DNA of 53,339 nucleotides, taken from NCBI GenBank assembly GCA_963713445.1, contig CAVQMB010000041.1, positions 1 through 53,339 of the forward strand. Reading direction: 5' to 3'. Positions 36,893 through 46,065 of the stretch are shown piece after piece (positions within the stretch are counted from its first letter, which is position 1; each line of letters begins with the position of its first letter). The notes beneath the pieces are model-generated. The model saw only the letters and a program-made list of their open reading frames with translations, made no database searches and was not told the DNA's origin. The stretch is from CAVQMB01 sp963713445. GTDB taxonomy: Bacteria; Pseudomonadota; Gammaproteobacteria; Competibacterales; Competibacteraceae. Made by a program: the position numbers and the translations under genes.

Positions 36893-36900
36893 ATTATCGC
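36893..36900 (-). promoter_or_regulatory. Possible extended -10 promoter element for galU
   Basis: Minus strand reads TGTGCGATAAT, a good -10 (GATAAT, 36898-36893) with an upstream TGn, about 48 bases before the TTG start. No convincing -35. It lies between the clpB terminator and galU, the only place for a promoter of the run. Confidence 0.35.
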
Positions 36901-36938
36901 ACACGCCGGCCGCCGGGCGGATCGCCCGGCGCCGACAC

Positions 36939-36975
36939 AAAAAGCCCCCGCCCCAGGCTCGCCGGGGCGGGGGCT
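36939..36975 (-). terminator. Rho-independent terminator of clpB
   Basis: Twelve-base GC stem AGCCCCCGCCCC/GGGGCGGGGGCT (36943-36954 with 36964-36975) followed on the minus strand by TTTTT. It ends 15 bases from the clpB stop. A second GC hairpin (36911-36931) without T run follows. Confidence 0.92.
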
Positions 36976-36990
36976 GCACGAGCGGCCGGA

Positions 36991-39582
36991 TCAGGCCGCG
37001 GCGCGCTCGCTTCGATGGAAGACCAATTTCTCCTCAGCGGTATCAACCACTACGGTGTCACCCTGGCCGAATTCGCCGGACAGAATCTTCTGCGCCAGCG
37101 GATTCTCCAGCTGCTGCTGAATAGCGCGCTTGAGCGGCCGGGCACCATAGACCGGATCGAAGCCCGCGGCCCCGAGACGGTCGAGTGCGTCGGTGCTGAC
37201 CTCGAGCGCGATCTCGCGATCGGCCAGACGCTGCCGCAGATAACCGATCTGAATCTCGGTGATCGCCCGGATCTGCTCCCGGCCCAGCGGATGAAACACC
37301 ACCACCTCATCCACCCGGTTGATGAACTCCGGCCGGAAATGGCTACCGACGATGTCCATCACCGCCGATCTCATGCGGTCGTAGTTTTCCTCGCCGGAAA
37401 GCCGCTGGATCACGTCCGATCCCAGATTGGACGTCATCACCACCACGCTGTTGCGGAAGTCCACCGTGCGTCCCTGGCCGTCTGTCAGGCGACCGTCATC
37501 GAGTACCTGCAACAGCACGTTGAACACATCCGGGTGGGCTTTCTCCACCTCGTCCAGCAAGATCACGGAATACGGCTTGCGACGCACCGCCTCGGTCAGA
37601 TAGCCGCCTTCCTCGTAACCGACATAGCCCGGCGGGGCACCGATCAGACGGGCCACGGAGTGTTTCTCCATGAACTCCGACATATCGATCCGCACCATGG
37701 CCTCCTCGGTATCGAACAGGAACTCGGCCAGGGACTTGCATAGCTCGGTCTTACCGACTCCGGTGGGGCCGAGAAACAGGAACGAGCCGTTGGGCCGGTT
37801 GGGATCGGCAAGCCCCGCACGCGAGCGGCGGATGGCGTTGGCCACGGCGCCGATGGCCTCGTCCTGGCCAACCACGCGGTGGTGCAGGGACTGCTCCATG
37901 CGCAGCAGCTTGTCGCGCTCGCCTTCCAGCATTTTCGACACCGGGATGCCGGTCCATTTCGACACCACCTCGGCAATTTCCTCGTCGGCGACCTTGTTGC
38001 GCAGCAGCTTGGCCTCGTGCTGTTCGGCCGCGGCCGCCTGGCCCAACTGCTTCTCGAGCTCCGGGATGCGGCCGTACTGCAGCTCCGACATACGGTTCAG
38101 ATCCCCGGCGCGACGGGCCGTCTCCAGCTCCAGCCGGGCCCGTTCCAGTTCTTCCTTGATATGCGCCGTGCCCTGCAAGGCCGCCTTTTCCGCCTTCCAG
38201 ACTTCTTCCAGGTCGCTGTATTCCTTTTCCAGTTTCGCGATTTCCTGCTCAAGCGCCCCCAGGCGCTTCTTCGACGCCTCGTCGGTTTCCTTGCGCACCG
38301 CCTCGCGTTCAATCTTGAGCTGGATCAGGCGTCGCTCCAGCCGGTCCATCTCCTCGGGCTTGGAGTCGATCTCCATACGGATGCGGCTGCCCGCCTCGTC
38401 GATCAGGTCGATGGCCTTGTCCGGCAACTGCCGGTCGGTGATATAGCGGTGCGACAACGTGGCCGCCGCGACGATCGCCGGGTCGGTGATCTCGACCCCG
38501 TGATGTACCTCGTAGCGCTCTTTGAGACCACGCAGGATGGCAATGGTGTCCTCGACGCTGGGCTCGTCGACCAGCACCTTTTGAAAGCGCCGCTCCAGGG
38601 CCGCATCCTTCTCGATGTACTTGCGGTACTCATCAAGCGTGGTGGCGCCAATACAGTGCAGCTCACCGCGGGCCAGCGCCGGCTTCAACATGTTGCCAGC
38701 GTCCATCGCGCCCTCGGCCTTGCCGGCACCGACCATGGTATGCAATTCGTCGATGAACAGGATGATATTGCCTTCCTGCTTGGCGATATCGTTCAGCACC
38801 GCCTTGAGCCGTTCCTCGAAATCGCCGCGGAATTTGGTACCCGCGATCAATGCCGCCATATCGAGCGCCAGCAGCCGCTTGTTCTTCAAACCTTCCGGCA
38901 CCTCGCCGTTGATAATACGCTGGGCCAGCCCCTCGACGATGGCGGTCTTGCCGACCCCCGGCTCACCGATCAGCACTGGGTTGTTCTTGGTCCGGCGGGC
39001 CAGCACCTGGGTCACCCGGCGGATCTCATCATCGCGGCCGATGACCGGGTCCAGCTTGCCCTGCTCGGCCCGCTCGGTCAGATCGATAGTGTATTTCTCC
39101 AGCGCCTGACGCTGCTCCTCGGCATTGGGATCGTCCACTTTCTGGCCACCGCGGACCGCCTCGATAGCCTGCTCGATGGCCTGTTTCTCGGCGCCCGCCT
39201 TGCGCAGCAGCTGCCCCAGTGGGCCCTTGTCATCCAGCGCCGCCAGCAGGAACAACTCCGAGGAGATATAGGCATCCTTGCGGTCCTGCGCCAGCTTGTC
39301 AGTGACGTTCAGCAGGCGCCCGAGATCGTTGGAAACATGCACTTCGCCGGCCGCGCCCTGAACCTGCGGCATGCGGTCCAGCGCCTCACCGAGCTGAGAG
39401 CGCAGCAGATTGACATTGACACCGGCACGAGTGACCAGCGGACGTACCGTGCCGCCCTGCTGATCAAGCAGCGCCAGCATCAGATGCGCAGGCTCAATGA
39501 ACTGATGGTCACGGCCCACCGCCAGGCTCTGGGCATCGCTCAAGGCCAGCTGGAACTTGCTGGTCAATTTGTCCATTCGCAT
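36991..39582 (-). CDS. clpB: ATP-dependent disaggregase ClpB
   Basis: 863 residues. N-domain (SKFQLALSDAQSLAVG...), first AAA module with GEPGVGKTA and VDELHTMVGAG, the long coiled-coil middle domain (SKKRLGALEQEIAKLEKEYS) that separates ClpB from ClpA/ClpC, second AAA module with GPTGVGKTE and the arginine-finger region. It reactivates aggregated proteins with DnaK. ATG at 39582 (MRM) has GGGG nine bases upstream; ATG 39576 is an alternative. A sigma-32-like promoter precedes it and a strong terminator follows, so it is a single-gene heat-shock unit. Confidence 0.97.
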   Translation of the reverse strand: MRMDKLTSKFQLALSDAQSLAVGRDHQFIEPAHLMLALLDQQGGTVRPLVTRAGVNVNLLRSQLGEALDRMPQVQGAAGEVHVSNDLGRLLNVTDKLAQDRKDAYISSELFLLAALDDKGPLGQLLRKAGAEKQAIEQAIEAVRGGQKVDDPNAEEQRQALEKYTIDLTERAEQGKLDPVIGRDDEIRRVTQVLARRTKNNPVLIGEPGVGKTAIVEGLAQRIINGEVPEGLKNKRLLALDMAALIAGTKFRGDFEERLKAVLNDIAKQEGNIILFIDELHTMVGAGKAEGAMDAGNMLKPALARGELHCIGATTLDEYRKYIEKDAALERRFQKVLVDEPSVEDTIAILRGLKERYEVHHGVEITDPAIVAAATLSHRYITDRQLPDKAIDLIDEAGSRIRMEIDSKPEEMDRLERRLIQLKIEREAVRKETDEASKKRLGALEQEIAKLEKEYSDLEEVWKAEKAALQGTAHIKEELERARLELETARRAGDLNRMSELQYGRIPELEKQLGQAAAAEQHEAKLLRNKVADEEIAEVVSKWTGIPVSKMLEGERDKLLRMEQSLHHRVVGQDEAIGAVANAIRRSRAGLADPNRPNGSFLFLGPTGVGKTELCKSLAEFLFDTEEAMVRIDMSEFMEKHSVARLIGAPPGYVGYEEGGYLTEAVRRKPYSVILLDEVEKAHPDVFNVLLQVLDDGRLTDGQGRTVDFRNSVVVMTSNLGSDVIQRLSGEENYDRMRSAVMDIVGSHFRPEFINRVDEVVVFHPLGREQIRAITEIQIGYLRQRLADREIALEVSTDALDRLGAAGFDPVYGARPLKRAIQQQLENPLAQKILSGEFGQGDTVVVDTAEEKLVFHRSERAAA

Positions 39583-39623
39583 GAAAGGCTACCCCACAGA
39601 AAAGAATCTTTAATGGTTTTGTT

Positions 39624-39650
39624 ATGGGGACAGCAACAAGGCATATCAAC
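39624..39650 (-). promoter_or_regulatory. Sigma-32 (heat-shock) type promoter of clpB
   Basis: Minus strand shows GTTGAT (39650-39645), a 15-base spacer, and CCCCAT (39629-39624), close to the sigma-32 consensus (CTTGAA, 13-15 bases, CCCCATnTA). It ends 41 bases before the clpB ATG. ClpB is a classic sigma-32 target. Confidence 0.6.
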
Positions 39651-39697
39651 CGAGGCTTGCTACACTGGCTGTGCTCCTCAAGGTGAGAGAATGCCGA

Positions 39698-40633
39698 ATG
39701 TATCAACTTGGCATCATAGTGCCATGCTTCAACGAGCAAGCAGTGCTCGCAGAAAGCATCCAAAGGCTACTGAAGAAACTTGACAGGTTACTTCAAGAAG
39801 GCCGCATCGAGGCCAAAAGTAACCTTTACCTGATCGATGATGGCAGCACAGACACGACCTGGCACCTCATCAAATGCGCTGCAGCGGAGCACCCGCGCAT
39901 CCAGGGGATCCGGCTATCGCGCAATTTCGGGCACCAGTACGCGCTGCTGGCAGGCTTGCTGACTGCGGAAGGCGATGCACTAATAACAATCGACGCGGAT
40001 TTGCAGGACGACGTGGAAACCATCACGGCCATGGTCGCGGCATGGCACGACGGTAACGACGTCGTCTATGGGGTCCGGGACGATCGGAGCAGCGACACCG
40101 TGTTCAAGCGCCTCAGCGCGGAGGTCTACTATCGGATGCTGGCGGCGCTGGGCGTCAACACCGTGTTCAATCACGCCGATTACCGGCTCCTCAGTCGTCG
40201 CGCGATCGAAACCCTGCGTAGTTTCACGGAAAGCAGCCTGTTCCTGCGCGGACTGATTCCGCTGCTCGGATTTCCCTCGGCCAAGGTCTATTACCGGCGT
40301 CAAGACAGACTCGCCGGCGAATCTAAATATCCGTTGCGGCGCATGCTGAGTCTGGCCCTCGACGGCATTACCTCGTTTTCCGGAGTGCCTTTGCGGCTGA
40401 TCACCGTGCTCGGCATGGTGGCTTTTCTGGTGAGTGGACTGCTCGGAGCGTGGGCACTTTGGGTGGCTCTCGCAACCGAACGCGCTGTCCCAGGCTGGGC
40501 TTCCACCGTCGTGCCCATGTACTTTCTCGGCAGCGTACAACTGCTGGGCATCGGCATCATCGGCGAATACCTGCGTAAAGTGTATGTGGAAGTCAAGGCA
40601 CGACCACGTTTCATCATCGCCGAACGCTGCTGA
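39698..40633 (+). CDS. Polyprenyl-phosphate glycosyltransferase, GtrB/DPM1-like
   Basis: 311 residues from ATG 39698 with AAGGTGAGAGA upstream. GT2 domain: LGIIVPCFNEQAVL, LIDDGSTDTTW, ITIDADLQDDVETI (metal site) and FNHADYRLLSRRAIETL; two C-terminal membrane helices (about 230-260 and 270-290) as in GtrB. GtrB moves glucose or another sugar from its nucleotide to undecaprenyl phosphate at the cytoplasmic side. It lies between clpB (divergent) and a GtrS-like gene (convergent, 12 bases apart). GtrA-type flippase is not seen. Confidence 0.88.
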   Translation: MYQLGIIVPCFNEQAVLAESIQRLLKKLDRLLQEGRIEAKSNLYLIDDGSTDTTWHLIKCAAAEHPRIQGIRLSRNFGHQYALLAGLLTAEGDALITIDADLQDDVETITAMVAAWHDGNDVVYGVRDDRSSDTVFKRLSAEVYYRMLAALGVNTVFNHADYRLLSRRAIETLRSFTESSLFLRGLIPLLGFPSAKVYYRRQDRLAGESKYPLRRMLSLALDGITSFSGVPLRLITVLGMVAFLVSGLLGAWALWVALATERAVPGWASTVVPMYFLGSVQLLGIGIIGEYLRKVYVEVKARPRFIIAERC

Positions 40634-40645
40634 CCCGCTCTGGCC

Positions 40646-42160
40646 TCAGCGACTCGGCACCGCCAGTTTGCTCAGGTCTATCACCGGCAGCGTGGGATGA
40701 GCCCTGAGTATTGAGCAGTCCCTGGTAGCGGGGGCCTTACATTGCAGCACTCGCGGCAACACATGGGTATGAAATGTTTCGCTGAACAATTGCTGCACCA
40801 GCACGCGGGCAAAATCCGCGTACGGCGCTGCGGTCGGGGTACCGTATTCAATCAGTGGCGAGCCGCCAGTCAAGGGATTAATGGGCTCTGGGCGCACGAT
40901 CGCGATCTGCCGGCTATGAGCTGAGTAGTCACGCCGTAGGGCACGCGTCACCATGTGTCGTTCAGCCACATGTAGGTTGACAATGTCCTGCGTCACCTTG
41001 GCATGCGCGGACAGTCCGCTCCAGACCATCAGCGCAAGCAAAAGCGGGGCGCTCCGTCGTGGGGTGCCCGCAAGCTGAATCAGCGCCCACACCAGATAGA
41101 TCAGCACCAGCGCACTCAGCACGCAGAACAGCCGGATCTTCAGCTCATCCTCGCTGGCCACTACGCTGGGCAGATAAGCAAGAATCGGCAAACTCAGGAT
41201 GAGCAAAGCACTCTGCCAATGTCGCTGACGCCACCATGCGACCAACCAGCCGAATACGACCAGCGCGATCACCGCCGCCGCCAACCATGGGATCGTCACG
41301 AATTGCCCGATACTGGCGGCCAACAGCAGCGAACGCTTAAGGAACATGAGTTTGGCGACCGGATCACCCACCAGATGAGTCCGTACGGCCGCAATCTGCA
41401 TGACTTGAGGATCGATCGCCATGAAATGCGCCAGTTGCCATTTGAAGATAGCGAAGTAAATCAGGTTTATAAGACCAAACAGACCCATAAACACAAGCAG
41501 CCGCCGCCAGGGCAGGAAACGTATGCCGTCAGGCTTTAGCATCACCAGCGCCGCGGCCAGCCAGTAGGCCATGGCGGAATGCTGATAGACATTCAAGGCG
41601 GCATACAGCAGCACGGCCGAACATGACAGATAGACCAGACACCGGCGACCGCTCTGCCCCGTGCCCAACCAAGCCAGTTCTCCCGCAGCCAACCCCAGAC
41701 TCAGCGCGGCAACAAACGGGAAGGTAATCGCCCAACCCACGAACAAGCCGATAGCGGGCGTCGTGCAGACCAACCAACTGACGCAGCCCGCTTCGCCCAG
41801 CGCCCATCCCCGGCGCCGCAGCAACGCATACACCTGAATCAGCAATACCACCGTCGTTGCCAGCGTCACGGCACGGACCGGCGCCAGGCGGCAGACCGTA
41901 TCGGCACGTGCAAACACGAACTCGCTCAACCATTGGTATAACGGCCGGCCCATAGCCGCAATCAGATTGAACAGGTTCTGCGGCCCGAAGGTGACAACCC
42001 AGAGGTATGCGTAGTCATCACGCAAGCCGTAGCAGGCTGTGAGCACTGAGCCATATACGAACAGCAACGACAAGCCGCCGATAACAGCGACCACGGTATA
42101 TTCGCGAAAGTTGGCGGGCCGACCGCGATCGAACAGCACTGGCAGACCGCGCCAGCTCAA
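40646..42160 (-). CDS. Multi-spanning glucosyltransferase (GtrII/GtrS-like, GT-C fold)
   Basis: 504 residues, about ten membrane segments. After the first one comes YGLRDDYAYLW, an Asp-Asp motif in the first periplasmic loop as in GT-C transferases, and the soluble C-terminal part ends TLPVIDLSKLAVPSR. The family takes a sugar from undecaprenyl phosphate and adds it to O-antigen or another glycan in the periplasm. The TTG start overlaps the pgeF stop (TTGA), tying it to the rluD-pgeF transcript, while its presumed partner GtrB is on the other strand. Substrate unknown. Confidence 0.78.
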   Translation of the reverse strand: MSWRGLPVLFDRGRPANFREYTVVAVIGGLSLLFVYGSVLTACYGLRDDYAYLWVVTFGPQNLFNLIAAMGRPLYQWLSEFVFARADTVCRLAPVRAVTLATTVVLLIQVYALLRRRGWALGEAGCVSWLVCTTPAIGLFVGWAITFPFVAALSLGLAAGELAWLGTGQSGRRCLVYLSCSAVLLYAALNVYQHSAMAYWLAAALVMLKPDGIRFLPWRRLLVFMGLFGLINLIYFAIFKWQLAHFMAIDPQVMQIAAVRTHLVGDPVAKLMFLKRSLLLAASIGQFVTIPWLAAAVIALVVFGWLVAWWRQRHWQSALLILSLPILAYLPSVVASEDELKIRLFCVLSALVLIYLVWALIQLAGTPRRSAPLLLALMVWSGLSAHAKVTQDIVNLHVAERHMVTRALRRDYSAHSRQIAIVRPEPINPLTGGSPLIEYGTPTAAPYADFARVLVQQLFSETFHTHVLPRVLQCKAPATRDCSILRAHPTLPVIDLSKLAVPSR

Positions 42161-42948
42161 TGGCCTAACCAGATCAGGCTCGCCAGCCGGCCGCTGGCCT
42201 TACCATCGCGGCGGTAGGAATGAAACGTTTGCGGTTCAGTGACGGTGCAACGGCCGCCGCCATAGACTGCGGTTACGCCCAGCCGTGCGAGCTGCAACCG
42301 GGCCAGCGCATAGATATCGGCCCACCAGCGGTCATCGCGCCCGGGCTGGAAACAAGCCGCGCTGGTGCGATCCCGCTGCAGGAATGCCTGGCGCACTTCT
42401 GGCCCGACCTCAAACGCCTGCGGACCAATGGCCGGTCCCAGCCAGGCCATCAGTCGGTGCGGGGACTTAGTCATAGCCTTGATGGTGGCAGCCAGTACCC
42501 CGCGGGCCAGTCCGCGCCAGCCGGCATGGGCCGCCGCGACTACCGTCCCGGCCTGATCGCACAGCAATACCGGCAGGCAATCCGCCGTCTGCACGACGCA
42601 GGCCTTGCCGCTGCTACGGCAGAGCGAGGCGTCAGCCTCGACTGAGCCAGCAACGGAGGCGGCATCGACCACCCGGTCACCGTGGACCTGACTCAGCCAG
42701 GCCGGCGGTTCGTGCAGATCCAGCACACGGCACAAACGGCGCCGGTTCTCGCGTACCCGGTCCGGCTCGTCACCCCCACCGAAACCAAGATTCAGAGTGG
42801 CATAACGGCCGTCGCTGACGCCACCCAGACGGGTTGTCGAAACCGCACCAACCGTAGCCGGCGCCGGCCAGTCCGGCCGAATCAGGGTACGTCGGAGCTT
42901 GGCCGGGTCGAACGGCGGCCAGATGGCAGCCGGGGAGCGATCAGCCAT
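42157..42948 (-). CDS. pgeF: Peptidoglycan-editing/polyphenol oxidase-type protein (PgeF, YfiH, laccase domain)
   Basis: 263 residues from ATG 42948, which overlaps the rluD stop by eight bases. Family motifs are intact: AWLSQVHGDRVVDA, CVVQTADCLPVLLCD and AAAHAGWRGLARGVL, giving the two His and one Cys of the metal site. In E. coli it removes wrongly incorporated residues from peptidoglycan precursors. Order bamD-(divergent)-rluD-pgeF-clpB is conserved in many Gammaproteobacteria. Longer upstream frame lies inside rluD and is not used. Confidence 0.93.
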   Translation of the reverse strand: MADRSPAAIWPPFDPAKLRRTLIRPDWPAPATVGAVSTTRLGGVSDGRYATLNLGFGGGDEPDRVRENRRRLCRVLDLHEPPAWLSQVHGDRVVDAASVAGSVEADASLCRSSGKACVVQTADCLPVLLCDQAGTVVAAAHAGWRGLARGVLAATIKAMTKSPHRLMAWLGPAIGPQAFEVGPEVRQAFLQRDRTSAACFQPGRDDRWWADIYALARLQLARLGVTAVYGGGRCTVTEPQTFHSYRRDGKASGRLASLIWLGH

Positions 42949-43909
42949 CGCCCCGCTCGGCATCGGCCCGCAGCGCGGCCAGCAGCCCCGCCAGGTCCGC
43001 CGGCATCGGGCTGGACCAGGCAACCGATGCGCCCGTTGCCGGGTGCACCAGACCGAGCCGCTCGGCATGCAGCGCCTGACGGCGGAAGCCCTGGACGACC
43101 GCCTTATGTTCCGCCGCCATGCCCGGCGGTAGACGCGGACGGCCACCGTAAACCGGATCACCCACCAGCGGACAGTGGCTATGGGCCAGGTGCACCCGAA
43201 TCTGATGCGTGCGTCCGGTGTCCAGCTTCACCCGCAGATCGGTGTGGCCGCGAAACCGCTCCTGCACCCGATAATGGGTAACCGCAGGCCGGCCGCCGGC
43301 CACCACCGCCATCCGCTTGCGATCAACCGGATGCCGCCCGACCGGCGCCTCGACGGTACCGCCGGCCACCAGTGCCCCAACCACCACCGCGCGGTACTCG
43401 CGCGTCACAGTGCGGGCCTGGAGCTGGCGCACCAGTGCGCTATGGGCCCTGAGGGTGCGAGCCACGACCAGCAGCCCCGAGGTGTCCTTGTCGAGCCGAT
43501 GAACGATGCCGGCCCGCGGCAGCGTTGCCAGTTCGGGCGCATGATGCAGCAAGGCATTGACCAGCGTCCCGTCCGGATTGCCAGCGGCAGGATGCACCAC
43601 CAGACCAGCCGGCTTGTCAATCACCAGCAGTTCGTCATCCTCATACACTACGGCCAGCGGCAACGGCTGCGGCCGGTCGGGACTGGCCACCGCCAGCGGA
43701 CACAGACCGCTTGCCAGTTCGCCGCCTTCGACCCGCTCGCGCGGTTTCACAACGCGTCCGTCCAGGGTAATGTGGCCGGCCTTGATCCAGTCCTGCAGCC
43801 TGGCCCGCGAATACTCCGGCAGCAGACCCGCGAGCGCCTGGTCGAGACGCTGGCCGGCGAATGCCTCCGGTATCCGGCAGTGCAGCGGTTGCTGTGCCAG
43901 CGTGGTCAT
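42941..43909 (-). CDS. rluD: 23S rRNA pseudouridine(1911/1915/1917) synthase
   Basis: 322 residues from ATG 43909; the frame stays open into bamD antisense, which I ignore. N-terminal S4 domain (AGQRLDQALAGLLPEYSRAR), then the RluA-family core with catalytic Asp in HRLDKDTSGLLVVA, and GRTHQIRVHLAH. It modifies helix 69 of 23S rRNA. It is divergent from bamD with a 54-base shared upstream region. Confidence 0.95.
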   Translation of the reverse strand: MTTLAQQPLHCRIPEAFAGQRLDQALAGLLPEYSRARLQDWIKAGHITLDGRVVKPRERVEGGELASGLCPLAVASPDRPQPLPLAVVYEDDELLVIDKPAGLVVHPAAGNPDGTLVNALLHHAPELATLPRAGIVHRLDKDTSGLLVVARTLRAHSALVRQLQARTVTREYRAVVVGALVAGGTVEAPVGRHPVDRKRMAVVAGGRPAVTHYRVQERFRGHTDLRVKLDTGRTHQIRVHLAHSHCPLVGDPVYGGRPRLPPGMAAEHKAVVQGFRRQALHAERLGLVHPATGASVAWSSPMPADLAGLLAALRADAERGDG

Positions 43910-43963
43910 GGCCGCCGCCGGCAGGCTATACTGCACCGAAGGTTGAAACGAGTGATTATTTCC

Positions 43964-44809
43964 ATGGTGGCCGTAGTTTACCGCGTTCTCACACTGCTGT
44001 TGATCGTCGCCCTGTCGGGCTGCGCCTGGCTGTCGCACGAAAAGACCGACCCCACCGCCAACTGGTCGGTGAGCCGGCTTTATTCGTCCGCCAAGCAGGA
44101 GCTCAACGGCGGCAATTATGACAAGGCAATAACCTATCTCGAAAAGCTGGAAGCGCGCTATCCCTTCGGGCGTTTTGCCCAGCAAGCCCAGCTCGACATC
44201 GCCTACGCCCACTACAAGGCTGGCGAAACCGATCAGGCCGTCGCCGCGGCCGACAGCTTCATCCATACCTATCCGCGCAATCCGTTCGTCGATTACGCCT
44301 ATTACGTCAAAGGTTTGGCCAACTACTCCAACGGCTCGACCATTCTCGACCGGCTGTTTCCCAGCGACCCGACCCGGACCGACACCACGTCGGCCAAGCA
44401 GGCGTTCAACGATTTCGCCGAGCTGGTGCAGAAATTCCCCAACAGCCCGTACGCCAAGGACGCACGCGAGCGCATGATCTTTCTGCGCGACAACCTGGCC
44501 AAGCACGAAATCCACGTGGCTAAATTCTATCTCGCGCGCAACGCCTACGTTGCGGCCATCAATCGCGGCAAATACGTGCTGCAGCATTACGAACGCACCC
44601 CGTCGACAGAACCGGCCCTGGCGATCATGGCCGTCGGCTACTGGCGGCTGGGGATGGACAAGCTGTCCAAGGACAGTTTCCGGGTGCTCAAGCTGAACTT
44701 TCCGAAATCCAAGTATGTGGCCCAGCTCGATGCCATGTTCGCCGGCAAGTCGGTGCCCTCGTTCGAGAAATCCAAGTCGCTGGTCGCCGAAGTCTACGAC
44801 CTGCTCTAG
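43964..44809 (+). CDS. bamD: Outer-membrane assembly lipoprotein BamD
   Basis: 281 residues from ATG 43964 (a GTG at 43952 is possible). Signal peptide with lipobox ALSGC, then five TPR-like repeats (LYSSAKQELNGGNYDKAITY, YPFGRFAQQAQLDIAYAHYK, NPFVDYAYYVKGLANY). Essential partner of BamA in inserting beta-barrel proteins, including the secretin-class outer-membrane machinery. Normal length (E. coli about 245; longer C-terminus here). Confidence 0.95.
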   Translation: MVAVVYRVLTLLLIVALSGCAWLSHEKTDPTANWSVSRLYSSAKQELNGGNYDKAITYLEKLEARYPFGRFAQQAQLDIAYAHYKAGETDQAVAAADSFIHTYPRNPFVDYAYYVKGLANYSNGSTILDRLFPSDPTRTDTTSAKQAFNDFAELVQKFPNSPYAKDARERMIFLRDNLAKHEIHVAKFYLARNAYVAAINRGKYVLQHYERTPSTEPALAIMAVGYWRLGMDKLSKDSFRVLKLNFPKSKYVAQLDAMFAGKSVPSFEKSKSLVAEVYDLL

Positions 44810-44865
44810 GCGAATCACGCCGCTATCCGGTATAACCAATACGGCGCGCGGCCGGCTGGGACAAT

Positions 44866-44879
44866 GCCGGCGCGCCGGC
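44866..44879. repeat. Perfect 14-base palindrome between bamD and the ABC transporter operon
   Basis: GCCGGCGCGCCGGC reads the same on both strands, and sits in a GC-rich stretch after bamD. It could form a terminator stem, though no T run follows, or be an operator for the transporter operon that starts 33 bases later. A TATAAC (44898-44903) follows close to the ATG. Confidence 0.3.
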
Positions 44880-44911
44880 GACCCAGATAAAACCTGCTAT
44901 AACAACGGATC

Positions 44912-45987
44912 ATGGCCGAAATCGCAGTCAATCACGTGGCCAAACTGTGGGGCGAGACACGCGCCGTCGATGATGTCTCGTTCAGTGCTGAAGGTGGCCG
45001 GTTCCTGGTTCTGCTGGGCCCTTCCGGCTGCGGCAAATCGACCACGCTGCGCCTGATCGCCGGACTGGAGGAGCCCACCGCGGGCAGCATCACCATCGCC
45101 GGGCGCGACGTCACCCAGGCACCACCGGCCGAGCGGCGTATCTCGATGGTGTTCCAGTCGTATGCGCTGTTCCCCCATCTCGACGTGGCCGAGAACATCG
45201 TGTTCGGCCTCAAGGTGCGCCGGGTCGATGCCGGCGAGCGCGCGCCGCCGGCTGACCCGGGTGGCGGAACTGGTCGGCCTCGGACAACTGCTGGACCGCA
45301 AGCCGGCCCAGCTCTCGGGCGGCCAGCGCCAGCGCATGGCGCTGGCCCGCGCCATCGTGGCCGAAAACCCGATACTGCTGATGGACGAACCGTTGTCCAA
45401 CCTCGACGCCCAGCTGCGCCATGACATGCGGGTCGAGATCCGCGCCCTGCAGCGACGGCTCGGCATCACCGTGGTATATGTCACCCACGACCAGATCGAG
45501 GCCATGAGCATGGCCGATCAGGTGATCCTGATGCGGGAAGGGCAGATCGAGCAGTCGGGCACGCCGGAACGGCTTTATGCCCAGCCGGCGACGTTGTTCG
45601 CCGCCCGCTTCATCGGCACCCCGCCGATGAACCTGCTGCCGCTGGCCGACAGTCCCGACGGCGCGGTGGTAACCGGCAGCGACGGCCCGCCAGTACTGCA
45701 GGGCACCGGTGCCGGACTGGCACTGGGCGTGCGCCCGGAGGACATCCGGCTGGATTCTCGCGAAGGCGTTCCCGCAACTGTCACAAACACCGATTATCAT
45801 GGCGCCGACACGGTGATCACGGCGCGCACCGGCGAGGCCAGTGTGCTGATGCGGGTACCCGGCCGGTATCCGGACGGCGTGCGGTCGGACCGTATACCTG
45901 CGCTGGGACGGGAGCAGCGTGCATTTATTCGACCTCGCCAGCGGCCAGCGGTGCAGCGAGCATGCCCCGCTGGCGCTCGCCGGTTGA
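44912..45987 (+). pseudogene. ugpC: Sugar ABC transporter ATPase (UgpC/MalK type), two frameshifts
   Basis: Starts ATG 44912. Walker A GPSGCGKST, signature LSGGQRQRMALARAIV, Walker B ILLMDEPLSNLDAQL and H-loop YVTHDQIEAMSMAD are all present, then a C-terminal OB-fold regulatory region. Two +1 shifts are needed: at about 45240 (one extra base within GCGCGCGCC) and about 45885, after which it reads VYLRWDGSSVHLFDLASG to TGA 45985-45987. As printed the protein would stop working before the signature motif. It should energise the UgpAE permease; which sugar is unknown. Could be a sequencing-error artefact. Confidence 0.82.
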
Positions 45988-46065
45988 ACGCAGTGCCCGG
46001 ACCAAACGGGCGATCCGGTTGGTGGCCCGACAAAGTGATTTCATACAGATGAGGAGGACGACACG

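Noticed and set aside
37879..39783. 634-codon open frame antisense to clpB
   Set aside because: No ribosome site or recognisable domain; it mirrors clpB codon bias in GC-rich DNA.
43175..43963. Upstream extension of the bamD frame across rluD
   Set aside because: The lipoprotein signal peptide begins at 43964; the extension is antisense to rluD.
43910..44839. N-terminal extension of rluD reaching across bamD
   Set aside because: It is the antisense of bamD; the S4 domain begins right after ATG 43909 and length from there is normal.
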